This document shows, in pieces, positions 56,735 through 64,000 of a stretch of DNA of 64,000 nt (positions within the stretch are counted from its first letter, which is position 1; each line of letters opens with the position of its first letter). Under the pieces are notes generated by a model that was not told where the DNA came from, did not search any database, and saw nothing but the letters and a program-made list of their open reading frames with translations. The translations under genes were made by a program, and so were the position numbers. Source of the DNA: Roseomonas haemaphysalidis (GTDB taxonomy: Bacteria > Pseudomonadota > Alphaproteobacteria > Acetobacterales > Acetobacteraceae); contig NZ_CP061177.1 of NCBI RefSeq assembly GCF_017355405.1, positions 2,401,001 to 2,465,000 of the forward strand, written 5' to 3'.

Positions 56735-58168
56735 TTAAAGCCCGGCCTGGCTGACGAACTTGGTGTTCAGGTAGGCCTCGATGGCCTCCGAGCCGCCCTC
56801 GGAACCATAGCCGCTGTCCTTCATGCCGCCGAAGGGCACTTCCGGCAGGGCGAGGCCCAGGTGGTTGATGGTCATCATGCCGCTCTCGACCTCGTTGGCG
56901 ATGGCGTTCGCCGTCTTGGCCGAGCGGGTGAAGGCATAGGAGGCGAGGCCGAAGGGCAGGCGGTTGGCTTCCTCCACCACCTCGTCGAAGTCGCGGAACG
57001 GCATCATCAGCGCCAACGGGCCGAAGGGCTCCTCGTTCATGGCGCGCATCTCGCGCGTCATGCCGCTGATCACCGTCGGCTCGAAGAAGTAGCCCTTGTT
57101 GCCGATGCGGTTACCGCCGGTGCGGACGTCGGCGCCGCGCTGGCGGGCATCGGCGATCAGCTCCTCCATCGCGGGGATGCGGCGCTCATTGGCCAGGGGG
57201 CCCATCTGCACGCCGTCCTCGACGCCATTGCCCACCTTCAGCGCCTTGGCATGCTTGGTGAAGCTGTCGACGAACTGGTCGAACACCTTCTCCTGCACCA
57301 GAAAGCGGGTGGGGGACACGCAGACCTGCCCCGCGTTGCGGAACTTGCTGCCGGCCAGCGTCTTGCTGGCGAGTTCCACGTCGGCGTCGTCGAACACGAT
57401 GGCCGGCGCGTGGCCGCCCAGCTCCATGGTCGCGCGCTTCATGTACTTGCCCGCCATTTCCGCCAGGTGCTTGCCCACGGGGGTGGAGCCCGTGAAAGTC
57501 ACCTTGCGGATGATCGGGTGCGGGATGAGGTAGGAGGAAATCTCAGCCGGCACGCCGTAGACGAGGCCGATGACGCCCTTGGGCACGCCGGCATCCACGA
57601 AGGCGCGGATCAGCTCGGCCGGCGAGGCCGGGGTCTCCTCCGGCGCCTTGACGATGATGGAGCAGCCGGTCGCCAGCGCTGCCGACAGCTTGCGGACGAT
57701 CTGGTTGATCGGGAAGTTCCAGGGCGTGAAGGCGGCGACGGGGCCGACCGGCTCCTTGATCACCAGCTGGTACACGCCGGGGGCACGGGCAGGCACGATC
57801 CGGCCGTAGGCGCGGCGGGCTTCCTCGGCGAACCAGTCGATGGTGTCGGCACCGCCAAGGATCTCCATCTTGGCCTCGGCCAGGGGCTTGCCCTGTTCCA
57901 TGGTCATGATGCGGGCGATCTCGCCGGCGCGCTCGCGCAGGATGTCGGCGGCCTTGCGCATCAGCTTGGAGCGGTCGAAGGCCGACACGCGCTTCCAGGT
58001 GTTGAAGCCGCGCGCGGCCGCCTCCAGCGCCTCGTCCAGATCGGACTCGGTGGCGTGGGGGACGGTGCCGATCTGTTCCTCGGTCGCCGGGTTGATGATG
58101 GGCATGGTGCGGTTGCCGCTCGCCGGGCGCCACTGGCCGTCGATATGCAGCAGGACATTATGGTCCAT
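56735..58168 (-). CDS. gabD: NAD(P)-dependent succinate-semialdehyde dehydrogenase-type aldehyde dehydrogenase
   Basis: 477 residues, the GabD length. Catalytic E249 ([12 protein letters not shown]) and C283 ([12 protein letters not shown]), oxyanion N151 in [10 protein letters not shown], cofactor GSTPVG (227-232) and KAPEETP. E/F in NEEPFGPLA and a C-terminal [12 protein letters not shown] are normal. The sequence sits in the succinate-semialdehyde/glutarate-semialdehyde dehydrogenase group; substrate choice between SSA, ketoglutarate semialdehyde and related compounds cannot be fixed here. The latter would matter for sugar-acid routes. AGGAG lies upstream of the start at 58168. Confidence 0.88.
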   Translation of the reverse strand: MDHNVLLHIDGQWRPASGNRTMPIINPATEEQIGTVPHATESDLDEALEAAARGFNTWKRVSAFDRSKLMRKAADILRERAGEIARIMTMEQGKPLAEAKMEILGGADTIDWFAEEARRAYGRIVPARAPGVYQLVIKEPVGPVAAFTPWNFPINQIVRKLSAALATGCSIIVKAPEETPASPAELIRAFVDAGVPKGVIGLVYGVPAEISSYLIPHPIIRKVTFTGSTPVGKHLAEMAGKYMKRATMELGGHAPAIVFDDADVELASKTLAGSKFRNAGQVCVSPTRFLVQEKVFDQFVDSFTKHAKALKVGNGVEDGVQMGPLANERRIPAMEELIADARQRGADVRTGGNRIGNKGYFFEPTVISGMTREMRAMNEEPFGPLALMMPFRDFDEVVEEANRLPFGLASYAFTRSAKTANAIANEVESGMMTINHLGLALPEVPFGGMKDSGYGSEGGSEAIEAYLNTKFVSQAGL

Positions 58169-58226
58169 TGTCGCTTCTCCTGGTTTCCGTTGGCGGGAAC
58201 ATGGAACCGGAGGGCGCAAAAGACCA

Positions 58227-58255
58227 CCCCGCCGCGAACAGCTTTCGCGGCGGGG
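58227..58255 (-). terminator. Rho-independent terminator of the tkt-gap-pgk operon
   Basis: Read on the minus strand, a perfect 12-bp stem (58244-58255 with 58227-58238) and a 5-base loop are followed by TGGTCTTTTG. It begins 10 bases after the pgk stop. Confidence 0.85.
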
Positions 58256-58265
58256 CGGGGTCAGA

Positions 58266-59462
58266 TCAGTGCGAGGTCAGCGCCGCGACGCCCGGCAGCG
58301 TCTTGCCTTCCAGCCATTCCAGGAAGGCGCCGCCGGCCGAGGAGACGTAGCTCAGCTTGTCGATGACGCCCGCGTGGCGCAGCGCCGAGACAGTGTCGCC
58401 GCCGCCGCCGATGGACACCAGCTTGCCGGCCTCGGTCAGCGCCGCCGCGGCCTGCGCCACCGCGACGGTGGCCTTGTCGAAGGGCACGATCTCGAAGGCG
58501 CCGAAGGGGCCGTTCCACACCAGGGTCTTGGCGTTTTCCAGCTTGTCCTCGACCACCGCGACGGTGCGCGGCCCGACGTCCAGCGCCATCATTTCCGCCG
58601 GTACGTCATCAAGGCCCACCACCTTGTTCGGTGCATTGGCGGCAAAGGCCTCGGACACCACCAGGTCTTCCGGCAGCAGGATCTCGCAGCCATTGGCAGA
58701 GGCCTCCGCCATGATGGTGCGGGCGGTCTCGTGCATCTCCGCTTCCTGCAGCGACTTGCCGACGGACTTGCCCTGGGCCGCCAGAAAGGTGTTGGCCATG
58801 GCGCCGCCGATGACGAGCACATCCACCTTCTTGGTCAGGTTGCCCAGCAAGTCCAGTTTGGTGGAGACCTTGGCGCCGCCAACGATGGCGACCACAGGGC
58901 GCTGCGGGTTGCCCAGCGCCGCGTCCAGCGCTTCCAGCTCCGCCTGCATCAGCCGGCCGGCATAGGCCGGCAGCTTGTGCGCCACGCCCTCGGTGCTGGC
59001 ATGGGCGCGGTGCGCGGCGGAAAACGCGTCGTTGACATAGATATCCGCCAGCTTGGCAAGGCCCTCGACCAGCGCCGGGTCGTTCTTTTCCTCGCCGGCG
59101 TGATACCGGGTGTTTTCCAGCAGCAGCACGCCGCCGTCCTTGAGCGCGGCGACGGCGGCCTCGGCATCCGGGCCGACGCAGTCATCGGCGAAGGCGACGG
59201 GCTGGCCCAGCGCGTCCGACAACGCCTCGCCCATCGGGCGCAGCGACATCTCGGGCACGCGCTTGCCCTTGGGCCGGTCGAAATGCGAGCAGACGATGAC
59301 CTTGGCGCCCTTGTCCGCCAGTTCGCGGATGGTGGGCACCAGGCGGTCGATGCGCGTGCGGTCGGTGATCTTGCCGTCCCGCACGGGCAGGTTCAGGTCG
59401 GCGCGCAGCAGGACCCGCTTTCCGGCGGGGTCGAGCTGATCCAGGGTCCGGAAAGCGGCCAT
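58266..59462 (-). CDS. pgk: Phosphoglycerate kinase
   Basis: 398 residues. Pgk interconverts 1,3-bisphosphoglycerate and 3-phosphoglycerate with ADP/ATP. Markers: [18 protein letters not shown] with the substrate Arg and Asn, [43 protein letters not shown] in outline, [12 protein letters not shown], and [12 protein letters not shown] near the C-terminus. Normal length. It lies 15 bases downstream of gap in a co-directional operon and is followed by a strong terminator. Confidence 0.96.
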   Translation of the reverse strand: MAAFRTLDQLDPAGKRVLLRADLNLPVRDGKITDRTRIDRLVPTIRELADKGAKVIVCSHFDRPKGKRVPEMSLRPMGEALSDALGQPVAFADDCVGPDAEAAVAALKDGGVLLLENTRYHAGEEKNDPALVEGLAKLADIYVNDAFSAAHRAHASTEGVAHKLPAYAGRLMQAELEALDAALGNPQRPVVAIVGGAKVSTKLDLLGNLTKKVDVLVIGGAMANTFLAAQGKSVGKSLQEAEMHETARTIMAEASANGCEILLPEDLVVSEAFAANAPNKVVGLDDVPAEMMALDVGPRTVAVVEDKLENAKTLVWNGPFGAFEIVPFDKATVAVAQAAAALTEAGKLVSIGGGGDTVSALRHAGVIDKLSYVSSAGGAFLEWLEGKTLPGVAALTSH

Positions 59463-59477
59463 GCTACGCGCGCCTTC

Positions 59478-60500
59478 TCAGAGCTTGCCGAGGTAGGCGG
59501 CGGTGTCCGACATGCGGTTGGAGAAGCCCCACTCGTTGTCGTACCAGCTCATCACCCGCACCAGCCCGCCATCGACCACCTGGGTCTGCGTGGCGTCGAA
59601 GGTCGAGGAATGCGGGTCGTGGTTGAAGTCGATCGAGACCAGCGGCGCGGTGTTGTAGCCCAGGATGCCCTTCAGGGGGCCGTTCTCGGCGGCTTCCTTC
59701 ATCACCGCGTTGATCGCCTCCTTGGTCAGGCCCTCGGTCCGCTCCGGCACGAAGTCCAGGCTGACGAGGGAGACGTTCGGGGTTGGGATGCGGATGGCGG
59801 TGCCGTCCAGCTTGCCCTTCAGCTCCGGCATCACCAGGCCCACGGCCTTGGCGGCACCCGTCGAGGTCGGGATGGCGGAGACGGCGGCGGCGCGGGCGCG
59901 GTGCAGGTCCTTGTGCAGCGTGTCCACGGTGTTCTGGTCACCCGTATAGGCGTGGATGGTGACCATGTAGCCGCGCAGGATGCCGAACTTCTCGTGCAGG
60001 ATCTTGGCGACCGGCGCAAGGCAGTTGGTGGTGCAGGAGGCGTTGGACACGATCTTGTCCTCGGCCGTCAGCGTCTCGTGGTTGACGCCGTAGACGATGG
60101 TCTTGTCCGAGTTCTCGCCGGGGGCCGAAATCAGCACCTTGCGGGCGCCGGTGCCGAGCAGCACGGAAGCCTTCTCGCGCGCCGTGAAGATGCCGGTGCA
60201 CTCGGCGGCGATGTCCACGCCCTGCCACTGCAGCTTGGTCGGGTCGCGCTCGGCCGTCACCTTGATCGGGCCCCAGGTCTTGCCATGGGCCTTGATGGTG
60301 ATGCTGTCGCCCTCGACGATCACCTCGCCGGGGAAGCGGCCGTGCACGCTGTCGTAGCGGAACAGGTGGGCATTGGCCTCGACGGAACCGAGGTCGTTGA
60401 TGGCGACGAACTCGACGTCGTCGCGCGCGCTTTCGCAGGCGGCGCGCAGCACCAGGCGCCCGATGCGACCGAACCCGTTGATTGCGACTTTCACTGCCAT
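59478..60500 (-). CDS. gap: Glyceraldehyde-3-phosphate dehydrogenase
   Basis: 340 residues. Catalytic C156 in [15 protein letters not shown] with the partner His in [14 protein letters not shown] site INGFGRIGR (8-16); D36 after AIND (NAD preference); and a C-terminal [13 protein letters not shown]. This type I enzyme serves glycolysis, gluconeogenesis or a Calvin-type route. It is the middle gene of tkt-gap-pgk. Normal length. Confidence 0.97.
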   Translation of the reverse strand: MAVKVAINGFGRIGRLVLRAACESARDDVEFVAINDLGSVEANAHLFRYDSVHGRFPGEVIVEGDSITIKAHGKTWGPIKVTAERDPTKLQWQGVDIAAECTGIFTAREKASVLLGTGARKVLISAPGENSDKTIVYGVNHETLTAEDKIVSNASCTTNCLAPVAKILHEKFGILRGYMVTIHAYTGDQNTVDTLHKDLHRARAAAVSAIPTSTGAAKAVGLVMPELKGKLDGTAIRIPTPNVSLVSLDFVPERTEGLTKEAINAVMKEAAENGPLKGILGYNTAPLVSIDFNHDPHSSTFDATQTQVVDGGLVRVMSWYDNEWGFSNRMSDTAAYLGKL

Positions 60501-60537
60501 GGTCTTGTCTCTCCCGTTTACGAAAACTGCTGTCGGA

Positions 60538-62580
60538 TCAGGCCAGCTTGCGGCGGACCGCAGCCACGGCCGCCTCGGCGGTGATGCCGAAATGCTTGAA
60601 CAGGTCATCGGCGGGCGCGGAGGCGCCGAAGCCGGTCATGCCGATGAAGGTGCCGTCGTTGCCCAGCCAGCGGTCCCAGCCGAAGCCCAGCGCGGCCTCG
60701 ATGCCGAAGCGCGGCGCATCGCCCAGCACCTGCTGGCGGTAGCCGTCGTCCTGCAAGGCGAAGAGCTCCCAGCAGGGCAGGGACACCACGGCGGTGGGGA
60801 TGCCTTCCGCCTCCAGCGTTTCGCGCGCCTGCATGGCGAGATGCACCTCGGAGCCGGTGGCGACCAGGGTGGCGCGGCGCATGGCGGAGGCCTCGGCCAG
60901 CACGTAGCCGCCGCGGGCGGACTTGTTCTCGCCCGCCTCGGCGCGCAGCGCCGGCAGGTTCTGGCGGGACAGCGCCAGCACGGCCGGGCCATCGGCCCGG
61001 GCCACGGCCAGTTCCCAGCACTCGGCAGTTTCCATGGCATCCGCCGGGCGGAACACGTGCAGGTGGGGAATGACGCGCAGGCTGGCCAGGGTTTCCACCG
61101 GCTGGTGGGTCGGGCCGTCCTCGCCAAGCCCGATGCTGTCATGCGTCAGCACATGGATCACCCGCTGCCGCATCAGCGCGGCGAGGCGGATGGAGGGGCG
61201 CATGTAGTCGGCGAAGACCAGAAAGGTGCCGGAATAGGGAATGACGCCGCCATGCAGCGCCAGACCGTTCATCGCGGCGGCCATGCCGTGTTCGCGGATG
61301 CCCCAGTGCACGTAGCGGCCGGCGAGGTTCTGCACCGAGAACACCGGGATGCCGCGCACATTGGTGTTGTTGGAGCCGGTGAGGTCGGCGGAGCCGCCCA
61401 TCATCTCCGGGATCGCTGGCACCAGGGCCTCCAGCGCGCGCTGCGAGGCGATGCGCGTGGCGATCTTGGGCATCTCCTCGGCCAGCTTGGCGCGGTGCGC
61501 GACGCCGGCCTCGTGCCAGCCGTCCGGCAGCTTGCCAGCCATGGCGCGTTCGAACTCGGCCTTCTGCGGGTGCTTGGCCAAGCGCTTCAGCCAGGAGCGG
61601 CGGCTGCCGGCGGAGCGGCGGCCGGCGGCTTCCCAGGGGGTCTTGATCTCTTCCGGGATCTCAAAGGGGGCCGCGGTCCAGCCCAGCGCATCCTTGGCCG
61701 CCTGCAACTCGACACCGCCCAGCGCCGCGCCGTGCACGCCGGAGGTGCCGGCCTTGCTGGGGGCCGAGAAGCCGATGATGGTCTTGCAGGCGATCAGCGT
61801 CGGCTTGCCGGAGCGGGTGGCGGCGTCCAGCGCGCGGGCCACGGCCTCCTGGTCATGGCCATCCACCCGGCGCACCGCCCAGCCATAGGACTGGAAGCGG
61901 CGCAGCACGTCGTCCGACGAAGTGATGGTGACGTCGCCGTCGATGGAGATGCCGTTGTCGTCCCACAGCACCGTCAGCTTGTTCAGCCGGAAGTGGCCGG
62001 CGATGGAGGCGGCCTCGTGGCTGATGCCCTCCATCAGGCAGCCGTCACCGGCGATCACCCAGGTGCGGTGGTCCACCAGCGACTTGCCGAAGCGGGCCGA
62101 CAGGTGCCGCTCCGCCATCGCCATGCCGACCGCATTGGCCAGGCCCTGGCCCAGCGGGCCGGTGGTGGTCTCGATCGCCGGGTGCTCGCCGTATTCCGGG
62201 TGGCCGGCGGCGACGGAATGCAGCTGGCGGAAGTTGCGCAGGTCCTCGGTGCCGATCCCGGCATGGCCGGTCAGGTGCAGCAGGGCGTAGAGCAGCATGG
62301 AGCCGTGGCCGGCCGACAGCACGAAGCGGTCACGGTCCGCCCAGCGCGGGTCGGCGGCGTCGTACTTCAGATACTTGGTGAACAGCACCGTTGCCGCGTC
62401 CGCGATGCCCATGGGCATGCCGGGGTGGCCCGACTTCGCCTTCTCCACCGCATCCATCGCCAGCACGCGGATGGCGTCGGCCATGCGGCGCCCTTCCGTG
62501 AGCGGCAGCGCCAGGATGCGCTGCTGCGCGGCAATGGCCGGGTTGACGGACGGATCGACGGCGGGTGCAATGCTGGCCAA
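60538..62580 (-). CDS. tkt: Transketolase
   Basis: 680 residues. Transfers two-carbon units with thiamine diphosphate in the pentose phosphate pathway. Markers: [51 protein letters not shown], the TPP site [15 protein letters not shown] and [10 protein letters not shown], then [17 protein letters not shown] and [22 protein letters not shown] 62580 is preferred because GGAGG lies about 10 bases upstream on the minus strand; a longer ATG start at 62631 exists. It heads the tkt-gap-pgk operon. Confidence 0.95.
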   Translation of the reverse strand: MASIAPAVDPSVNPAIAAQQRILALPLTEGRRMADAIRVLAMDAVEKAKSGHPGMPMGIADAATVLFTKYLKYDAADPRWADRDRFVLSAGHGSMLLYALLHLTGHAGIGTEDLRNFRQLHSVAAGHPEYGEHPAIETTTGPLGQGLANAVGMAMAERHLSARFGKSLVDHRTWVIAGDGCLMEGISHEAASIAGHFRLNKLTVLWDDNGISIDGDVTITSSDDVLRRFQSYGWAVRRVDGHDQEAVARALDAATRSGKPTLIACKTIIGFSAPSKAGTSGVHGAALGGVELQAAKDALGWTAAPFEIPEEIKTPWEAAGRRSAGSRRSWLKRLAKHPQKAEFERAMAGKLPDGWHEAGVAHRAKLAEEMPKIATRIASQRALEALVPAIPEMMGGSADLTGSNNTNVRGIPVFSVQNLAGRYVHWGIREHGMAAAMNGLALHGGVIPYSGTFLVFADYMRPSIRLAALMRQRVIHVLTHDSIGLGEDGPTHQPVETLASLRVIPHLHVFRPADAMETAECWELAVARADGPAVLALSRQNLPALRAEAGENKSARGGYVLAEASAMRRATLVATGSEVHLAMQARETLEAEGIPTAVVSLPCWELFALQDDGYRQQVLGDAPRFGIEAALGFGWDRWLGNDGTFIGMTGFGASAPADDLFKHFGITAEAAVAAVRRKLA

Positions 62581-62658
62581 GGGACCAAGACCTCCGGTAC
62601 GGCTGACGCGGCTATAATGGCCGCGTCGCAATGCGGCAACCCGGCATCCGGCCCGGCC

Positions 62659-63831
62659 TTACCGCTTGCGGCCGCGCAGCATGCGCCCCAGCGAAGCAAG
62701 AGGCGCCATCGCCAGCCGCAGGCCGAAGCCGGGATCGTAGCCGCCGCGCTTTGGCTTGCGCGCGGGCTGGCGTTGCGGGGGCGGCTTGCTGGCCCAGGGC
62801 CTCACCAGGCGCGGGGCGGGCGGCGGCGCGTCTTGCCGTGCGGGCGCCAGCCCCCAGGACTGGGCGATGCGCCAGGTGGATGAGATACCCACGTCAAGAA
62901 TGAAGTCCGACGCCGTGCCCATGCGCGACACGCGCCGCCCGCCGGGCCCGGCGTGCGGTGCCGCGATCGGCGTGCCGTGCCGGAGGCCTGCAATGCTTCG
63001 CGACTCCACTACCGCCCGCCCGGCGGCGTCGCGCCACACGCGGTGGGGGTGGCCATCGGCGATGCCGGTTTCCGGGGCCGTGCCGTCCAGCCCGTGCAGC
63101 GCGGTCCATTGTTTTTCCAGCTCCAGCGCATTGGCCGGCACCACCGTCTCGTCCGCGTCGCCCTGCCAGATGGCGACGCGGGGCCAGGGGCCGTCGCCGC
63201 CCGCGGCCTGGCGCGCCAGCGCGGCCCAGTCGGCACCGCTGCGCCGGCGGGCATGGAACATGGCATTCAGGGCCTCGCCCACGCTGCGCGCGGCGCCGAA
63301 CGGCACGCCCGCGATGATGGCGCCGGCGGCAAATCGCCCGGGCCGCACCGCCAGCAGCGCCGCCGCCATGGCACCGCCCGCCGAAAGCCCCGTGACGAAA
63401 ACCCGCGCCGGGTCCAGCGCGTGCCGCCCGATCATGCAGTCGATCATGGCGTCGATGGACGCGAGCTCGCCGCCCTGCGGCGCCACGTCCGCGGGCTGAA
63501 ACCAGTTGAAGCAGAGGTTGCGGTTGTTGCCTTGCTGCTGCTCGGGAAACAGAACCGCGAAGCCGCGCCGCCGGGCCAGCGCCGACCAACCGGTGCCGTG
63601 GTCGTAGAGCGCGGCGTTTTGCTTGCAGCCGTGCAGCACCACCACCAGCGGCGCGCCCGCCGGCAGCGCGGGTGGCGCATAGGCCAGCATCCGCAAATCG
63701 CCCGGGTTGCGGCCGAAGCCCTCGACAATCTGCAGCAGCGTCCGGGGACGCGGCGGGCTGGGCGCCCGGCCGAGCAGCCGGGACCAGCGGCGCTGGTAGC
63801 GCGTCAGATCGGCGAGGCTGGTGGCGAACAT
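62659..63831 (-). CDS. PHB-depolymerase-family alpha/beta-hydrolase esterase
   Basis: 390 residues. The esterase-PHB / LpqC-type family is shown by PLVVVLHGCKQNAALYDHGTGW, FPEQQQGNNRNLCFNWFQPADVAPQGGELASID, the nucleophile S150 in VFVTGLSAGGAM, and AIWQGDADETVVP with the catalytic Asp. The His is probably in RHGTPIA. There is no clear Sec signal. The last 80 residues are basic and Pro-rich (PPPQRQPARKPKRGG). Substrate may be a polyester or feruloyl/acyl ester. Confidence 0.88.
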   Translation of the reverse strand: MFATSLADLTRYQRRWSRLLGRAPSPPRPRTLLQIVEGFGRNPGDLRMLAYAPPALPAGAPLVVVLHGCKQNAALYDHGTGWSALARRRGFAVLFPEQQQGNNRNLCFNWFQPADVAPQGGELASIDAMIDCMIGRHALDPARVFVTGLSAGGAMAAALLAVRPGRFAAGAIIAGVPFGAARSVGEALNAMFHARRRSGADWAALARQAAGGDGPWPRVAIWQGDADETVVPANALELEKQWTALHGLDGTAPETGIADGHPHRVWRDAAGRAVVESRSIAGLRHGTPIAAPHAGPGGRRVSRMGTASDFILDVGISSTWRIAQSWGLAPARQDAPPPAPRLVRPWASKPPPQRQPARKPKRGGYDPGFGLRLAMAPLASLGRMLRGRKR

Positions 63832-63953
63832 GGCGATCCTTCCGGCACGCGCATGCTGCGGTGCAACATGGAAGGAACCTGACCCGCACCGCGAAGTTGC
63901 GTCGCGCGGCGCTGCCGATAGACTTGCAGCTCCGCCGAACAAGGAGCCGACTG

Positions 63954-64000
63954 ATGGCGCATGCCCTGGATACGTCCCGCGGCCCCGCGATCCTGCGCAA
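63954..64000 (+). CDS. Start of an unidentified gene (truncated by the window end)
   Basis: AAGGAG at 63941-63946 precedes ATG 63954 by seven bases, and the frame stays open to the window end (MAHALDTSRGPAILR). Only 15 codons are visible, too few to identify. It is divergent from the esterase gene with 122 bases between the starts. Confidence 0.55.
   Translation, partial: MAHALDTSRGPAILR

Noticed and set aside
57840..60584. Long plus-strand open frame opposite gabD, pgk and gap
   Set aside because: High GC leaves antisense frames open; the product is His/Gly/Arg-rich without any motif, while the minus strand encodes clear enzymes.
60373..62883. Long plus-strand open frame opposite tkt
   Set aside because: Antisense of transketolase with low-complexity product.

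Overview
The window is GC-rich alphaproteobacterial chromosome, most likely from Acetobacteraceae close to Roseomonas. The evidence is the ruvCAB-ybgC-tolQRAB-pal-cpoB-tilS-ftsH-folP-glmM gene order, an alphaproteobacterial-type SerC, a 6S RNA between zapA and the 5-formyl-THF cyclo-ligase gene, and strong G/C third-position bias. The family assignment is inference; no rRNA, tRNA, CRISPR array or insertion sequence was recognised. Many genes are joined by ATGA or TGATG overlaps, so most of the window is read as long operons.

0-8.8 kb: the end of a RidA-family gene with a terminator, a secreted CHAP-domain protein, thiE with a small unknown gene (minus strand), then a small acidic protein, zapA, 6S RNA, fthC and a YmdB-like phosphodiesterase. 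A large secreted protein follows (choice-of-anchor I propeller, RTX repeats, DUF4214 repeats), then a cytochrome b561 / PPOX flavoprotein pair (minus).

8.9-27.6 kb: the core housekeeping block on the plus strand: yebC, ruvC-ruvA-ruvB, ybgC, the complete Tol-Pal system (tolQ, tolR, a very proline-rich tolA, tolB, pal, cpoB), tilS, ftsH, terminator, folP, glmM and thiD, then a PhzF-family gene, serC and an EamA transporter.

27.8-36.3 kb: a sugar-acid catabolic locus. A regulator with two apparent winged helices plus an FCD domain and an SDR dehydrogenase diverge from a plus-strand operon: mannitol-dehydrogenase-family oxidoreductase, two permeases, ATPase, binding protein, zinc dehydrogenase and altronate/galactarate dehydratase. 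The matching lower pathway, KDG kinase and KDPG aldolase, is at 50.7-52.3 kb, so the window can encode L-galactonate (or a related aldonate) to tagaturonate, altronate, KDG, KDPG, then pyruvate and glyceraldehyde 3-phosphate. The substrate is inferred.

36.3-50.7 kb: small unknown proteins, comM, a histone-deacetylase-like amidohydrolase, and divergent from it a tightly coupled operon of oligopeptide-type ABC transporter, M20 ArgE/DapE-like hydrolase, M20 carbamoylase-like amidase, M81 (MlrC-like) metallopeptidase and VOC protein. This looks like uptake and hydrolytic dismantling of an N-modified amino acid or small peptide. An acyltransferase-3 gene of visibly lower GC follows and looks acquired.

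50.7-64 kb: kdgK-eda, a small coiled-coil protein, a YegD-like Hsp70, a glycosyltransferase-2-like protein lacking key catalytic motifs, a CNNM/CorC-type membrane protein, a GabD-type aldehyde dehydrogenase, the tkt-gap-pgk operon with its terminator, a PHB-depolymerase-family esterase, and the first codons of one more gene.
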